Source: Qipengyuania sediminis
GTDB lineage: Bacteria; Pseudomonadota; Alphaproteobacteria; Sphingomonadales; Sphingomonadaceae
NCBI RefSeq assembly: GCF_004358425.1
Contig: NZ_CP037948.1
Span: 62,001-126,000, forward strand
DNA: 64,000 bases
Direction: 5' to 3'
Below the pieces are notes generated by a model. It searched no databases, was not told the DNA's origin, and saw only the letters and a list, made by a program, of their open reading frames with translations. This document shows, piece after piece, positions 56,132-64,000 of this stretch; within the stretch, counting starts at the first letter, position 1, and every line of letters begins with the position of its first letter. The position numbers and the translations under genes were made by a program.

Positions 56132-56212
56132 GGCGGCGGCGCTTCGCTTGGGATTGATCTGGCGCTCTAGCGCGCAACGCCAGGCGGGTCATGCGCTTTC
56201 GGGTGCGGCGAT

Positions 56213-56563
56213 CTACCGGGGCGGGGTGCCCGCGTCCTCCGCCCCCGGATCGCTTTGCAGCGGCTCGGGGCCATTGCTCATTTCCGGCCGCGGCAGCGGG
56301 TTGCGGCGCTCGGCGGTGTCTTCTGGCGTTCCGGTCCCGGCAGCCGCCCCCGGGGTGCCGGCCGCGGCGGTGCCCTGGTCGGGCGCAGCAGGCTGATCGG
56401 GCGGAGAGGTGGAACGCGCCGTATCGAGGGGGAGCATCGCGTCGCTGGTATCGCCCCCCAGAATTTCGCCGGCCGCGGCATTACGCTCGGGGCCGGAGCT
56501 CTCCTTGCCATCGACGCAGGCGACGATGAGCGGAAGCGCGGCGATCATCAGAGCTAGACGCAT
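56213..56563 (-). CDS. Small Pro/Ala-rich lipoprotein of unknown function
   Basis: The 116-residue product has a short signal peptide with lipobox LIVAC (Cys16) and an otherwise low-complexity tail (Asp/Pro/Ala/Gly-rich, e.g. [18 protein letters not shown]) with no visible fold. Its ATG overlaps the lipB end by 10 bases, supporting translation. The family is not recognised. Confidence 0.6.
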   Translation of the reverse strand: MRLALMIAALPLIVACVDGKESSGPERNAAAGEILGGDTSDAMLPLDTARSTSPPDQPAAPDQGTAAAGTPGAAAGTGTPEDTAERRNPLPRPEMSNGPEPLQSDPGAEDAGTPPR

Positions 56564-57219
56564 GGGGCGGTCTCCAAAGCCGCGAGAAAAAGGGGCAGCC
56601 GCGCCAGCAATGCCTTATCGAAGGCATCGGGTGCAAGCGCAATGCCGCGCTCGGCGAGGCTGGTTACACCGAACTCCGCGATCCCGCAGGGTACGATGCC
56701 AGCGAAATGAGTGAGATCGGGCGCAATGTTGACCGAGAAACCGTGCATGGTGACCCAGCGCCGCACGCGCACGCCGATAGCCCCGATTTTGGCCTCGCCC
56801 CCGCCTGGCGCGCGGGTCCAGATGCCGATCCGCCCCTCCGCGCGCCAGGCCTCGACGCCCAGGTCTGCCAGAGTGGCGATCACCCAGCCCTCGAGCGCAT
56901 GGACGAAGCAGCGCACATCGCGGCCGCGCTTGCCGAGATCGAGGAGAACATAGCCCACCCGCTGCCCCGGCCCGTGATAGGTATAGCGCCCGCCGCGCCC
57001 CGCCTCCACCACGTCGAACCGCGGGTCGAGCAGCTCATCCGCGCGGGTGCTGGTGCCGGCGGTATAGACCGGGGGGTGCTCGAGCAGCCATATCAACTCG
57101 CGCGCGCCACCTTCCGCAATCGCGCGATTGCGCGCCTCCATCTCGGCGAGCGCTGCGCGATAGGGAACAGCTACCCGCTCGGCCACGATTTCGGGTAAGG
57201 GAAGCGGGCGGGAGGCCAT
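56554..57219 (-). CDS. lipB: Octanoyl-[acyl carrier protein]:protein N-octanoyltransferase
   Basis: LipB transfers octanoate from ACP to lipoyl domains, the first step of lipoate synthesis. The 221 residues carry [35 protein letters not shown], Lys144 ([12 protein letters not shown]) and the acyl-enzyme Cys178 (IVPCGI). A much longer in-frame upstream extension is antisense to the neighbouring membrane gene and was rejected; the ATG at 57219 fits the family length. Confidence 0.94.
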   Translation of the reverse strand: MASRPLPLPEIVAERVAVPYRAALAEMEARNRAIAEGGARELIWLLEHPPVYTAGTSTRADELLDPRFDVVEAGRGGRYTYHGPGQRVGYVLLDLGKRGRDVRCFVHALEGWVIATLADLGVEAWRAEGRIGIWTRAPGGGEAKIGAIGVRVRRWVTMHGFSVNIAPDLTHFAGIVPCGIAEFGVTSLAERGIALAPDAFDKALLARLPLFLAALETAPCV

Positions 57220-57288
57220 CGCCGATTGCGTGGGGCTACGCCACGCGCTTATCAAGGGGCTGGCGATGCCGGGAGCTGTCAAACCGCG

Positions 57289-58122
57289 ATGAAACTCGAT
57301 CTCAATGCCGCATGGGACCAGGCCGTCCGCCTGATCGCCTTCAACCGCGAGGTCGTGCTGGTGCTCGCGGGCGTGTTCTTCTTCCTGCCGCAGGTCTTGT
57401 TCCTGTTGCTGGTGCCGATCCCCGATCTCGCCGCTGCCGCGCCGGCCGGCGAATCGAGCCCGGCAATGGTGGCCGCCATTAACGGCTTCATCGCCGAATA
57501 CTGGTGGGCCATCCTGTTGCTCACGCTCGTGCAGACGCTGGGCGGTATCGCGGTGATGGCGGTGGTGGGCGATCCCGCGAGGCCGACCGTCAGCGATGCG
57601 ATGCGCCGCGGAGGAACCTATCTCCTGTCGAGCATCGCGGCGCAGCTCCTCATCTCCTTCGCGCTCACGCTGGTGTTCTTTGCCGCGATCTTCGCGGGCG
57701 CGGTCACCGGCTCGCGGGCGCTGGTGGTCACGCTCAGCCTGTTCGTGCTGCCGCTTATCCTGTGGCTGGGAACGCGGTTGTCGCTTAGCGGCGCTTCGAT
57801 CGCAATCGAACGGATCGGCAATCCGGTCACCGCGCTGCGCCGGTCGTGGCGCCTGACCGATGGCAGCGGCTTTCGCCTGACGGCCTTCTACATCCTGCTG
57901 TTCGCGGCCTTCTTCGTCATCTCGCAAGTGCTCGGCCTTGTCGTCACCCTGGTCACCGCCCTGCTGGGGGCGGAGCTTGCCAAGGTGCTCGATGCGCTTT
58001 TCGGGGGGCTGATCTATGCCGCTCTGATGGTCGTTGCCTATGCCGTGCTGGCCTCGGTCCATCGCCAGCTCGCCCGCGAGCAGCGGGTGTCGGTCCCCGG
58101 CACGCCGGCCGGGGACCCGTAA
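57289..58122 (+). CDS. Multi-pass membrane protein of unknown function
   Basis: The 277-residue protein has about six hydrophobic segments ([40 protein letters not shown], a pair around 150-190, then two more) and the loop [19 protein letters not shown]. This layout is seen in membrane proteins annotated as glycerophosphoryl diester phosphodiesterase membrane-domain-like. No catalytic residues are evident. It converges on rpoH with a four-base gap. Confidence 0.7.
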   Translation: MKLDLNAAWDQAVRLIAFNREVVLVLAGVFFFLPQVLFLLLVPIPDLAAAAPAGESSPAMVAAINGFIAEYWWAILLLTLVQTLGGIAVMAVVGDPARPTVSDAMRRGGTYLLSSIAAQLLISFALTLVFFAAIFAGAVTGSRALVVTLSLFVLPLILWLGTRLSLSGASIAIERIGNPVTALRRSWRLTDGSGFRLTAFYILLFAAFFVISQVLGLVVTLVTALLGAELAKVLDALFGGLIYAALMVVAYAVLASVHRQLAREQRVSVPGTPAGDP

Positions 58123-58126
58123 GCAA

Positions 58127-59056
58127 TCAAGCGGCGGTCAGCAGCAGCTTGTCGCCTGCGATCCGCTGCATCGCCTTCTGCAGCTTTTCGAAGGCCCGCA
58201 CCTCGATCTGGCGGATGCGTTCGCGGCTGACATCGTAGACCTGGCTCAACTCTTCGAGCGTCTGCGGATTGTCGGTCAGCCGCCGTTCGGTCAGAATGTG
58301 CTTCTCCCGCTCGTTAAGGCTGTCCATCGCTTCGACCAGCATTTCGTGCCGAAGCACGGCTTCCTGATCTTCGGCGACAGTCTCGTCCTGCAACGGGCGA
58401 TCGTCGGTGAGCCAGTCCTGCCATTCGCCCGCGCCTTCCTCGCCGCCGCGCAGGGGCGCGTTCAGGGAACCATCACCGCCCATCATCATGCGGCGATTCA
58501 TGTTGACGACTTCCTGCTCGGCAACGCCGAGATCGGTGGCGATCTTGGTCACGTGCTCAGGATGCAGATCGGCATCTTCATACGCCTCCAGCTCGCGCTT
58601 CATGCGCCGGAGGTTGAAGAACAGCTTCTTCTGCGCCGCAGTGGTGCCCATCTTCACGAGGCTCCACGAGCGCAGGATGAACTCCTGGATCGAAGCCTTG
58701 ATCCACCACATCGCATAGGTCGCGAGGCGGAAGCCGCGATCGGGCTCGAACTTCTTGACGCCCTGCATCAGCCCGACATTGCCTTCGGAGATGAGATCGC
58801 TGACCGGCAAGCCATAGCCGCGGTAGCCCATGGCGATCTTGGCCACGAGGCGCAGGTGGCTGGTCACGAGCTGTGCCGCCGCCTCGGGGTCTTCGTGCTC
58901 CTGATAGCGCTTGGCGAGCATATATTCCTGCTCGGGCGTCAGCACGGGGAATTTCTTTATCTCGGCGAGATAGCGGTTGAGGCTCTGTTCGCCGCCGAGC
59001 GCCGGAACGCTCAGGCTCTTGGATGTCGTCAACGTGGGTCCCTGGCCTTTCGTCAT
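58127..59056 (-). CDS. rpoH: RNA polymerase sigma-32 factor
   Basis: This 309-residue heat-shock sigma factor has region 2 ([31 protein letters not shown], with [22 protein letters not shown]), the RpoH box QKKLFFNLR, region 3 and region 4 ([30 protein letters not shown]). The RpoH box distinguishes it from RpoD/RpoS. The start at 59056 ([11 protein letters not shown]) was taken; an earlier ATG would add an unconserved leader. Confidence 0.94.
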   Translation of the reverse strand: MTKGQGPTLTTSKSLSVPALGGEQSLNRYLAEIKKFPVLTPEQEYMLAKRYQEHEDPEAAAQLVTSHLRLVAKIAMGYRGYGLPVSDLISEGNVGLMQGVKKFEPDRGFRLATYAMWWIKASIQEFILRSWSLVKMGTTAAQKKLFFNLRRMKRELEAYEDADLHPEHVTKIATDLGVAEQEVVNMNRRMMMGGDGSLNAPLRGGEEGAGEWQDWLTDDRPLQDETVAEDQEAVLRHEMLVEAMDSLNEREKHILTERRLTDNPQTLEELSQVYDVSRERIRQIEVRAFEKLQKAMQRIAGDKLLLTAA

Positions 59057-59159
59057 GCCAGCCTCTGGCGCGCGGACCCCGGCCGGGCGTCCGCGCGGTC
59101 GGGCCGCTGGTGGAGATATAGGAAATGCGGCGGTCAGCTTGAAGCGGCTTTCATCGATT

Positions 59160-60104
59160 TCAACGAGCGGCATCGTCGATCAGTTCCGCCATGTCGGGGG
59201 GCAGTTCGGCTGAAAAGCGGACCTTTTCACCGGTGATCGGATGCGTGAAGCCAAGCTCCGCGGCGTGCAGGGCCTGGCGCCGGAAATCCAGCCGGCCGAG
59301 CAGCGGTTTGAGTGCTCTGGGGGTGCGTCCATAGACTGGATCGCCCAATAGCGGATGACCTATTGACGCGCAGTGAACGCGCACCTGATGCGTGCGCCCG
59401 GTCTCCAGCCGGCATTCGATCAGCGAGGCATGGCGCAGGCGCCGCAGCGTCGCATAATGCGTCACAGCGCGTTTTCCGCGGCGGCTTTCCTCCGGAAGTA
59501 CGGCCATCTTCTTGCGATCGGCATCGCTGCGGCCGATCCGGCCCGCGATCGCCCCTTCGGGCGGCTGTGGATGGCCCGCGCAGACTGCCAGATAGCGGCG
59601 GTGCACGCTGTGCTCGGCGAACTGCGCCGCCAGCCCCTCATGCGCGGCATCGCTCTTGGCGACGACCAGCAAGCCGCTGGTATCCTTGTCGATACGGTGC
59701 ACGATCCCGGGCCGCGCCACGCCGTTGATACCCGAAAGCCTGCCGGCGCAATGGTGCAGCAGCGCGTTCACCAGCGTCCCGTCGGGATTGCCCGCGGCGG
59801 GGTGCACCACCATGCCCGCCGGCTTGTCGACGACGATGAGATGCTCGTCCTCGAAAGCGATCGCGAGGGGGATGGCTTGCGGTGCTGCCGCCAGCGCGAC
59901 CGTGAGGGGCAGATCGATGGTGAAGCCGGTGCCTTCCGCCACTTTCCCCGACGGGTCGAGAGCCACCTTCCCTGCGAGCTCTACCGCCCCTGCGGCGATC
60001 AGCACCTTGACCCGCTCCCGGGATAACCCGCTCGCCTCAGCCAGCGCCTTGTCCAGCCGGCCGGGGGTTCCAATCGTTCCCGCAATGCGCTCCGCCTCGG
60101 CCAT
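59160..60104 (-). CDS. rluD: 23S rRNA pseudouridine synthase, RluD type
   Basis: This 314-residue enzyme isomerises uridines in helix 69 of 23S rRNA. It has an S4-like RNA-binding N-terminus (RLDKALAEASGLSRERVKVLIAAGAV) and the catalytic core with VVDKPAGMVVHPAAGN and GIVHRIDKDTSGLLVVAKS, where Asp139 is the catalytic residue. ETGRTHQVRVHCASIGHPLLGDPVYG follows. The start at 60104 is only 16 bases from the divergent JAMM gene, so their control regions lie inside each other's genes. Confidence 0.93.
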   Translation of the reverse strand: MAEAERIAGTIGTPGRLDKALAEASGLSRERVKVLIAAGAVELAGKVALDPSGKVAEGTGFTIDLPLTVALAAAPQAIPLAIAFEDEHLIVVDKPAGMVVHPAAGNPDGTLVNALLHHCAGRLSGINGVARPGIVHRIDKDTSGLLVVAKSDAAHEGLAAQFAEHSVHRRYLAVCAGHPQPPEGAIAGRIGRSDADRKKMAVLPEESRRGKRAVTHYATLRRLRHASLIECRLETGRTHQVRVHCASIGHPLLGDPVYGRTPRALKPLLGRLDFRRQALHAAELGFTHPITGEKVRFSAELPPDMAELIDDAAR

Positions 60105-60120
60105 GCTAAGGCGATGCGCG

Positions 60121-60516
60121 ATGACAGTGACGGTGACAAGCGAGGTGCTTGCGGCTTTGCTTGCCGAAGCGCGCGCGGGCGGTTCGCATGAGGTGTGCGG
60201 GCTTCTGTACGGGAGCGAAAACGCGATCGCCGCGCACTGCCCCTGCGCCAATGTACATCCCGAGCCGCATCACCGGTTCGAGATCGACCCCGCCGCGCTG
60301 GTCGGGGCGCATCGGGCAATGCGCGAAGGCGGACCGCGGCTCATCGGCTATTACCATTCGCATCCTGCGGGCCCGCTCGAGCCCTCCGCCACCGACGAGG
60401 CGTTGGCGGCGAAGGACGGTATGCTCTGGGCGATCGTCGGCGAGCGGCGTGTGACGCTGTGGCGGGCGGGGGATGACGGCTTGACGCCGCTCGCGTATCG
60501 GGTGACGGGCGCTTGA
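60121..60516 (+). CDS. M67 (JAMM/Mov34) family metallopeptidase
   Basis: The 131-residue protein is a minimal JAMM domain: Glu24 (SHEVCGLLYG), then the zinc motif H-S-H-P-x(6)-PSATD with His79, His81 and Asp92. Stand-alone bacterial JAMM proteins cleave isopeptide or C-terminal peptide bonds, including from ubiquitin-like sulphur carriers; the partner here is unknown. The stop overlaps the TTG of the next gene (TTGA). Confidence 0.88.
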   Translation: MTVTVTSEVLAALLAEARAGGSHEVCGLLYGSENAIAAHCPCANVHPEPHHRFEIDPAALVGAHRAMREGGPRLIGYYHSHPAGPLEPSATDEALAAKDGMLWAIVGERRVTLWRAGDDGLTPLAYRVTGA

Positions 60517-61199
60517 ACGCCTTATTCGCCGGAACGCTTGTGACCAACACCTCCGCCACCGATCTTGCCGCGCTGCTGTGTTCGCGGTTGTGCCACGACC
60601 TGCTCTCCCCCGTTGGGGCCTTCGCTAACGGGCTGGAGCTGCTCGCGACCGAGCGCGACCCCGCCATGCGCGAGAATTGCATGGCGCTGCTCGAACAGAG
60701 CGCGACGATTTCTACCAACAAGCTCAAGTTCTTCCGCCTCGCCTTCGGCGCCGCGGGTGGCTTCGGGGACCGGGTCCCGGCGGAAGAGGCACGCGATCTC
60801 ATTGTCGCGCTCGCCGCCGACAAGGGGCGGATCGAGACGGAATGGGCGGTGGCCGATCCGACGCTCGCCAAACCGGTGGTCAAGCTGCTGCTCAACTTCG
60901 CGCAGATCGCCGCCGATGCGCTGGTGCGCGGCGGCACGCTGGCCGTGGGAGCGGAACGCCGGGCCGGCAATTGCGAGATCGTGGTCCGCGCATCCGGGCC
61001 CAAGATCGCTTTCGATCCCATATTGGGCGCGGCCCTTGATGGCACGCTCGGCCCGGGCGAACTCTCGAGCCGGACCGCCGCAGCCCACATGATCCATTTG
61101 CTCGCGCGCGAGCACGGCGGCGGATTGCAGCACATGGCAAGCGGTGATGCCCTGGTGCTGGGGGCGGTGCTTCCAGAGGGCGAGGGACTGATCGGCTAA
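60513..61199 (+). CDS. chpT: Histidine phosphotransferase ChpT
   Basis: ChpT relays phosphate from CckA to CtrA and CpdR in the alphaproteobacterial cell-cycle circuit. The 228 residues have a DHp-like helix with LCSRLCHDLLSPVGAFANGLELL (phospho-His) and a degenerate ATPase-like domain without ATP motifs. The start is TTG at 60513 in a TTGA overlap; GTG at 60540 (TNTSATDLAAL) is an alternative closer to the usual family start. Its stop overlaps the amidase ATG (TAATG). Confidence 0.87.
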   Translation: MNALFAGTLVTNTSATDLAALLCSRLCHDLLSPVGAFANGLELLATERDPAMRENCMALLEQSATISTNKLKFFRLAFGAAGGFGDRVPAEEARDLIVALAADKGRIETEWAVADPTLAKPVVKLLLNFAQIAADALVRGGTLAVGAERRAGNCEIVVRASGPKIAFDPILGAALDGTLGPGELSSRTAAAHMIHLLAREHGGGLQHMASGDALVLGAVLPEGEGLIG

Positions 61200-61915
61200 T
61201 GTCGGCGGGGGGGGAGGACGAACTGGTCCATCACGAGCGGCTATCACCCAGTCACGACGCGCGCGCGCTGCCAATCTCGATGGCGGTGATCCATTACACC
61301 GAGATGCAGAGCGCCGAGGAGGCGCTTGAGCGGCTGACCGATCCCGACAGCAAGGTCTCCGCCCATTACCTCGTCTCGCGCAGCGGCGAAGTGACACGGC
61401 TGGTGCCGGAAGACAGGCGCGCCTGGCACGCAGGGGTGAGCTATTGGCGCGGCATTCGCGACGTGAATTCGGCCAGCATCGGCATCGAGCTCGACCATCC
61501 CGGACACAAATACGGCTACACCGCCTTTCCCGATGCACAGTTCGAGGCGCTGGTGCCGCTGCTGGCGCGCATGGTGAAGGCGCATGGCATTCCGCGCGCC
61601 AATGTCGTCGGGCATTCTGACGTCGCGCCGCAGCGCAAGATTGATCCTGGTGAGCTGTTTCCATGGGAGCGGCTGGCCGAATATGGGCTCTGCCTCCCGA
61701 CCCCGACGCCGATGCTCGTCGATCCTTTCGACAACGATGGCGCCTTTCTTCTGGCGCTCGAACGCTTTGGCTATGACATCACCGACGGGCCAAAAGCGAT
61801 CGAGGCCTTTCAGCGGCGCTGGCGTCCACGAAAGATTGATGGCGAGCCGGATGGGGAGATCCGCGCGATCCTGTTTCAACTGCTGCTCGATCGGGACGAG
61901 GGGCGCACGCGATAG
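61199..61915 (+). CDS. N-acetylmuramoyl-L-alanine amidase (AmpD-like)
   Basis: The 238-residue protein has an Amidase_2 domain (about 20-160): His32 (AVIHYTEM), RRAWHAGVSYWRG, SIGIELDHPGH and VVGHSDVAPQRKIDPGELFPW, the last carrying the remaining zinc His and Asp. A C-terminal peptidoglycan-binding-like helical part follows (ALERFGYDITD, AFQRRWRP). No signal peptide is visible, so a cytoplasmic muropeptide-recycling role like AmpD is likely. It is coupled to chpT. Confidence 0.9.
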   Translation: MSAGGEDELVHHERLSPSHDARALPISMAVIHYTEMQSAEEALERLTDPDSKVSAHYLVSRSGEVTRLVPEDRRAWHAGVSYWRGIRDVNSASIGIELDHPGHKYGYTAFPDAQFEALVPLLARMVKAHGIPRANVVGHSDVAPQRKIDPGELFPWERLAEYGLCLPTPTPMLVDPFDNDGAFLLALERFGYDITDGPKAIEAFQRRWRPRKIDGEPDGEIRAILFQLLLDRDEGRTR

Positions 61916-61940
61916 CGATCACGTCGTGGGAGGGGATGAA

Positions 61941-64000
61941 ATGACACTTGGTATCAAGCTTGCCGGCCTGCTGCTCGCGACCAGCGCACTGGCGGCGCCC
62001 GCGGCTGCGGAGACGCGGCTGCTGGGCGATCCGGCGCTGTCTGACCGCCAGCTCGCCTTTACCTATGCGGGCGACATCTGGGTGGCCGCACCCGACGGCA
62101 GCAATCCGCGCCGCATCACCAGCCATGCCGCCGACGAGAGCGACCCGATCTTTTCGCCCGATGGCAGCATGATCGCCTTCAACGCCAATTACGACGGCAA
62201 TTACGATGTCTTCGTGATGCCGGCTTCGGGCGGGACGCCCAGGCGGCTGACCTTCCACCCCGGCCAGGACCTCGCGGCCGACTTCACGCCCGATGGGAGG
62301 GCGGTGCTCTTCGCCACCAATGCCGAGACCGGCAACGGGCGCTCGGGCGAGCTTTTCACGGTGCCCGTCACCGGCGGTTTCCCCACCAAGCTATCGGGCA
62401 TCCGCAGCCGCGGCGGCGCCTATGACGCCGCGACCGGCCGGATCGCCAACTTGACCGGTTTCGGCGGCTACAACGCGCTGTGGGGCGGCTCCTCCGGCTG
62501 GCGCGGCTATCGCGGCGGGCAGCAGCCGCAGATCGAGATCGTCGATCTTGCCAAGAAGACGCTCGCCAAAGTGCCGGGCGAGGGCTCCAACAATTTTGCC
62601 CCCCGCTGGGATGGCGGGCAGCTCTATTTCCTCTCCGACCGCGATAACAAGGTGATCAACGTCTTCCGCGCCGATCCCGCGGGCGGGGCGCCGGTAAAGC
62701 TGACGAACGAGACGGAATGGGACGTGCGGCGCTTCGCGATACGCGGCGGGCGGATCGTCTATGAAGCGGGCGGCGCGTTGAAGGAACGGGCGGCGGGCGG
62801 CGGGGCGGCGCGCACGCTGCCGATCACCGTCACCGCCGACCTGCCCGCAAAGCAGCCGCAATGGAAACAGGTCGCCGCCCAGATCGAGGATGCGCGGCTG
62901 TCGCCATCGGCCAAGCGCGTCGCCTTCACCGCGCGAGGCGAAGTCTTCACCGTGCCGACCGATCAGGGCAGCACCCGCAATATCTCCGCCAGCGCCGCCG
63001 TCCGGGACTACACGGGCATCTGGTCGAAGGACGGCACCCGGCTTGCCTATGTCACCGACACAGGCACGGGGCAGGAGCTGGTAATCGAGGACCAGACCGG
63101 CACCGCGGCCAAGCGCCGCGTGCCGCTGGGCCCCGATTTCTACCGGCTGCTCGACTGGGGCGGGGACGGCAAGACGATCGTCTATTCGAGCAACAAGCTC
63201 GAACTGCGCGGCTTCGATACCGCCGCCAACACCAGCTTCCGGATCGCCACCAGCGCGCGGCGCAATGGCGACATGGGCGCGGTCCTCTCGCCCGCCGGCC
63301 GCTGGCTCGCCTACACGACCCGGGGCGCGAATTTCAACGCGGCGCTCTATCTCTACGATCTGACGACGCGGCGCGCCTTCCCGGTCTCGGGAGAATTCGC
63401 GGATATCGGCTCGCCCGCCTTTTCGAAGGACGGTAAGCTCCTCTTCTTCACCGCCTCGACCAATGCGGGGCCGGGGCATGTCGGGCTCGACATGAGCAGC
63501 CAGCAACAGCCCTATCGCGCCGGCATCTATGCCGTGGTGCTGGAGCGCGCGGGCACGTCGCCGCTCGCCCCGGTGCTGGCGAACGAGGGCGACGCCGCAG
63601 GCAGCCCCGACGCCGAGGACGAGCCTGAAGGTGAGAAGAAGGCCAGGACGAAAAGCGGTGCCGCATCTCAGCCGCAGGTGGACCCCGCCGATCTGACGCG
63701 CCGCATGGTTCCGCTGCCTGTCGCGGAAGGGTTCCACGCAAGCCTCGCGACCGGCAAGGACGGCGCGCTTTACTTCGTGACGCTGGTGCAACCGGGCGTC
63801 GCCACCGCCGCGCCGGGCGCCATGCCCGAGCAGGCCGATGCGCAGCTCATGCGCTTTGATTTCGAGAAGCGTACCGCCACCAGCCTGATGCGCGGCGTCA
63901 CCGGCGTGGAGACGGACGCCAAGGGTGAGACGCTGCTGCTGCGAAAGGCGGACGACAGCTTCGTCACCAGCAAGGCTGGCGAGAAGCTGGATCCCAAGCC
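61941..64000 (+). CDS. Tricorn-like S41 family peptidase, N-terminal part (runs off the window)
   Basis: This frame is open from the ATG at 61941, preceded by GGGAGGGG, through the end of the window (686 codons visible). A signal peptide (about 1-23, ending AAAAE) is followed by repeated beta-propeller blades with S/T-x-D-G patterns (IFSPDGSMIAFNA, DFTPDGRAVLF, RWDGGQLYFLSDRD, IWSKDGTRLAYVTD, LSPAGRWLAYT). This is the TolB/tricorn N-terminal arrangement. The expected PDZ and serine-peptidase domains would lie beyond the window. A linker rich in Glu/Asp/Lys occurs at about 553-575. The alternative is a propeller-only or amidohydrolase-linked protein. Confidence 0.82.
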   Translation, partial: MTLGIKLAGLLLATSALAAPAAAETRLLGDPALSDRQLAFTYAGDIWVAAPDGSNPRRITSHAADESDPIFSPDGSMIAFNANYDGNYDVFVMPASGGTPRRLTFHPGQDLAADFTPDGRAVLFATNAETGNGRSGELFTVPVTGGFPTKLSGIRSRGGAYDAATGRIANLTGFGGYNALWGGSSGWRGYRGGQQPQIEIVDLAKKTLAKVPGEGSNNFAPRWDGGQLYFLSDRDNKVINVFRADPAGGAPVKLTNETEWDVRRFAIRGGRIVYEAGGALKERAAGGGAARTLPITVTADLPAKQPQWKQVAAQIEDARLSPSAKRVAFTARGEVFTVPTDQGSTRNISASAAVRDYTGIWSKDGTRLAYVTDTGTGQELVIEDQTGTAAKRRVPLGPDFYRLLDWGGDGKTIVYSSNKLELRGFDTAANTSFRIATSARRNGDMGAVLSPAGRWLAYTTRGANFNAALYLYDLTTRRAFPVSGEFADIGSPAFSKDGKLLFFTASTNAGPGHVGLDMSSQQQPYRAGIYAVVLERAGTSPLAPVLANEGDAAGSPDAEDEPEGEKKARTKSGAASQPQVDPADLTRRMVPLPVAEGFHASLATGKDGALYFVTLVQPGVATAAPGAMPEQADAQLMRFDFEKRTATSLMRGVTGVETDAKGETLLLRKADDSFVTSKAGEKLDPK

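Overview
The window is about 64 kb of GC-rich chromosomal DNA from an alphaproteobacterium. It is most likely a member of the Sphingomonadales, and probably the Erythrobacteraceae. The reasons are a PEPxxWA-CTERM sorting tail on a secreted protease, a PhyR/NepR/EcfG general stress response locus, a ChpT phosphotransferase, and the gene order dut-coaBC-ubiB-ubiE / mutM-rpsT-dnaA. The gene complement is almost entirely core chromosome. I see no insertion sequence, prophage, integrase, CRISPR array or clear pseudogene. Genes are closely packed, and many neighbours share stop/start overlaps of 1 or 4 nt (TGATG, ATGA, GTGA, TTGA).

Region 1 (1-14 kb) holds the end of a UPF0262 gene, a GH25-like protein that appears to lack its catalytic acids, and a DUF4136 lipoprotein. 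A 0.8-kb gene-free stretch follows. Next come dut-coaBC-ubiB-ubiE on the minus strand and mutM, rpsT, dnaA, ruvA and ruvB on the plus strand. Two small genes lie between ruvA and ruvB. A trypsin-like protease with a PEP-CTERM tail follows. Region 2 (14-33 kb) carries metabolism and envelope genes: a 2OG-Fe(II) oxygenase, acnA, an EamA permease, two L,D-transpeptidase-like enzymes, ispG, two secreted proteins of unknown function, a ZntB-like transporter, an SDR, a GNAT, an isoaspartyl peptidase, a methyltransferase, pheA, a membrane cytochrome c, rlmE and ppx/gppA. Region 3 (33-41 kb) has tRNA-Gln, a spore-coat-U-like protein, two tandem Crp/Fnr regulators, a bacterial NHEJ operon (ku-mgtC-ligD) and a LOG-family gene.

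Region 4 (41-51 kb) has thiD, glmM, a cation symporter, sodB and an AI-2E transporter, then the general stress response locus: nepR-ecfG, a CHASE-HWE histidine kinase, phyR and a single-domain response regulator. Three near-consensus EcfG promoters (GGAAC-N16-CGTT type) can be read here. Between phyR and the response regulator lies an unannotated plus-strand unit with an EcfG-like promoter, a hairpin presenting a C-rich loop and a strong intrinsic terminator. This has the layout of a GsrN-type stress small RNA and is the most interesting item in the window.

Region 5 (51-64 kb) has an acetyltransferase, a fatty acid desaturase, a GNAT coupled to lptF-lptG (LPS export), lipB, rpoH and rluD. After these come a JAMM peptidase, chpT and an amidase in one coupled run, and the first two thirds or so of a tricorn-like S41 peptidase that leaves the window.
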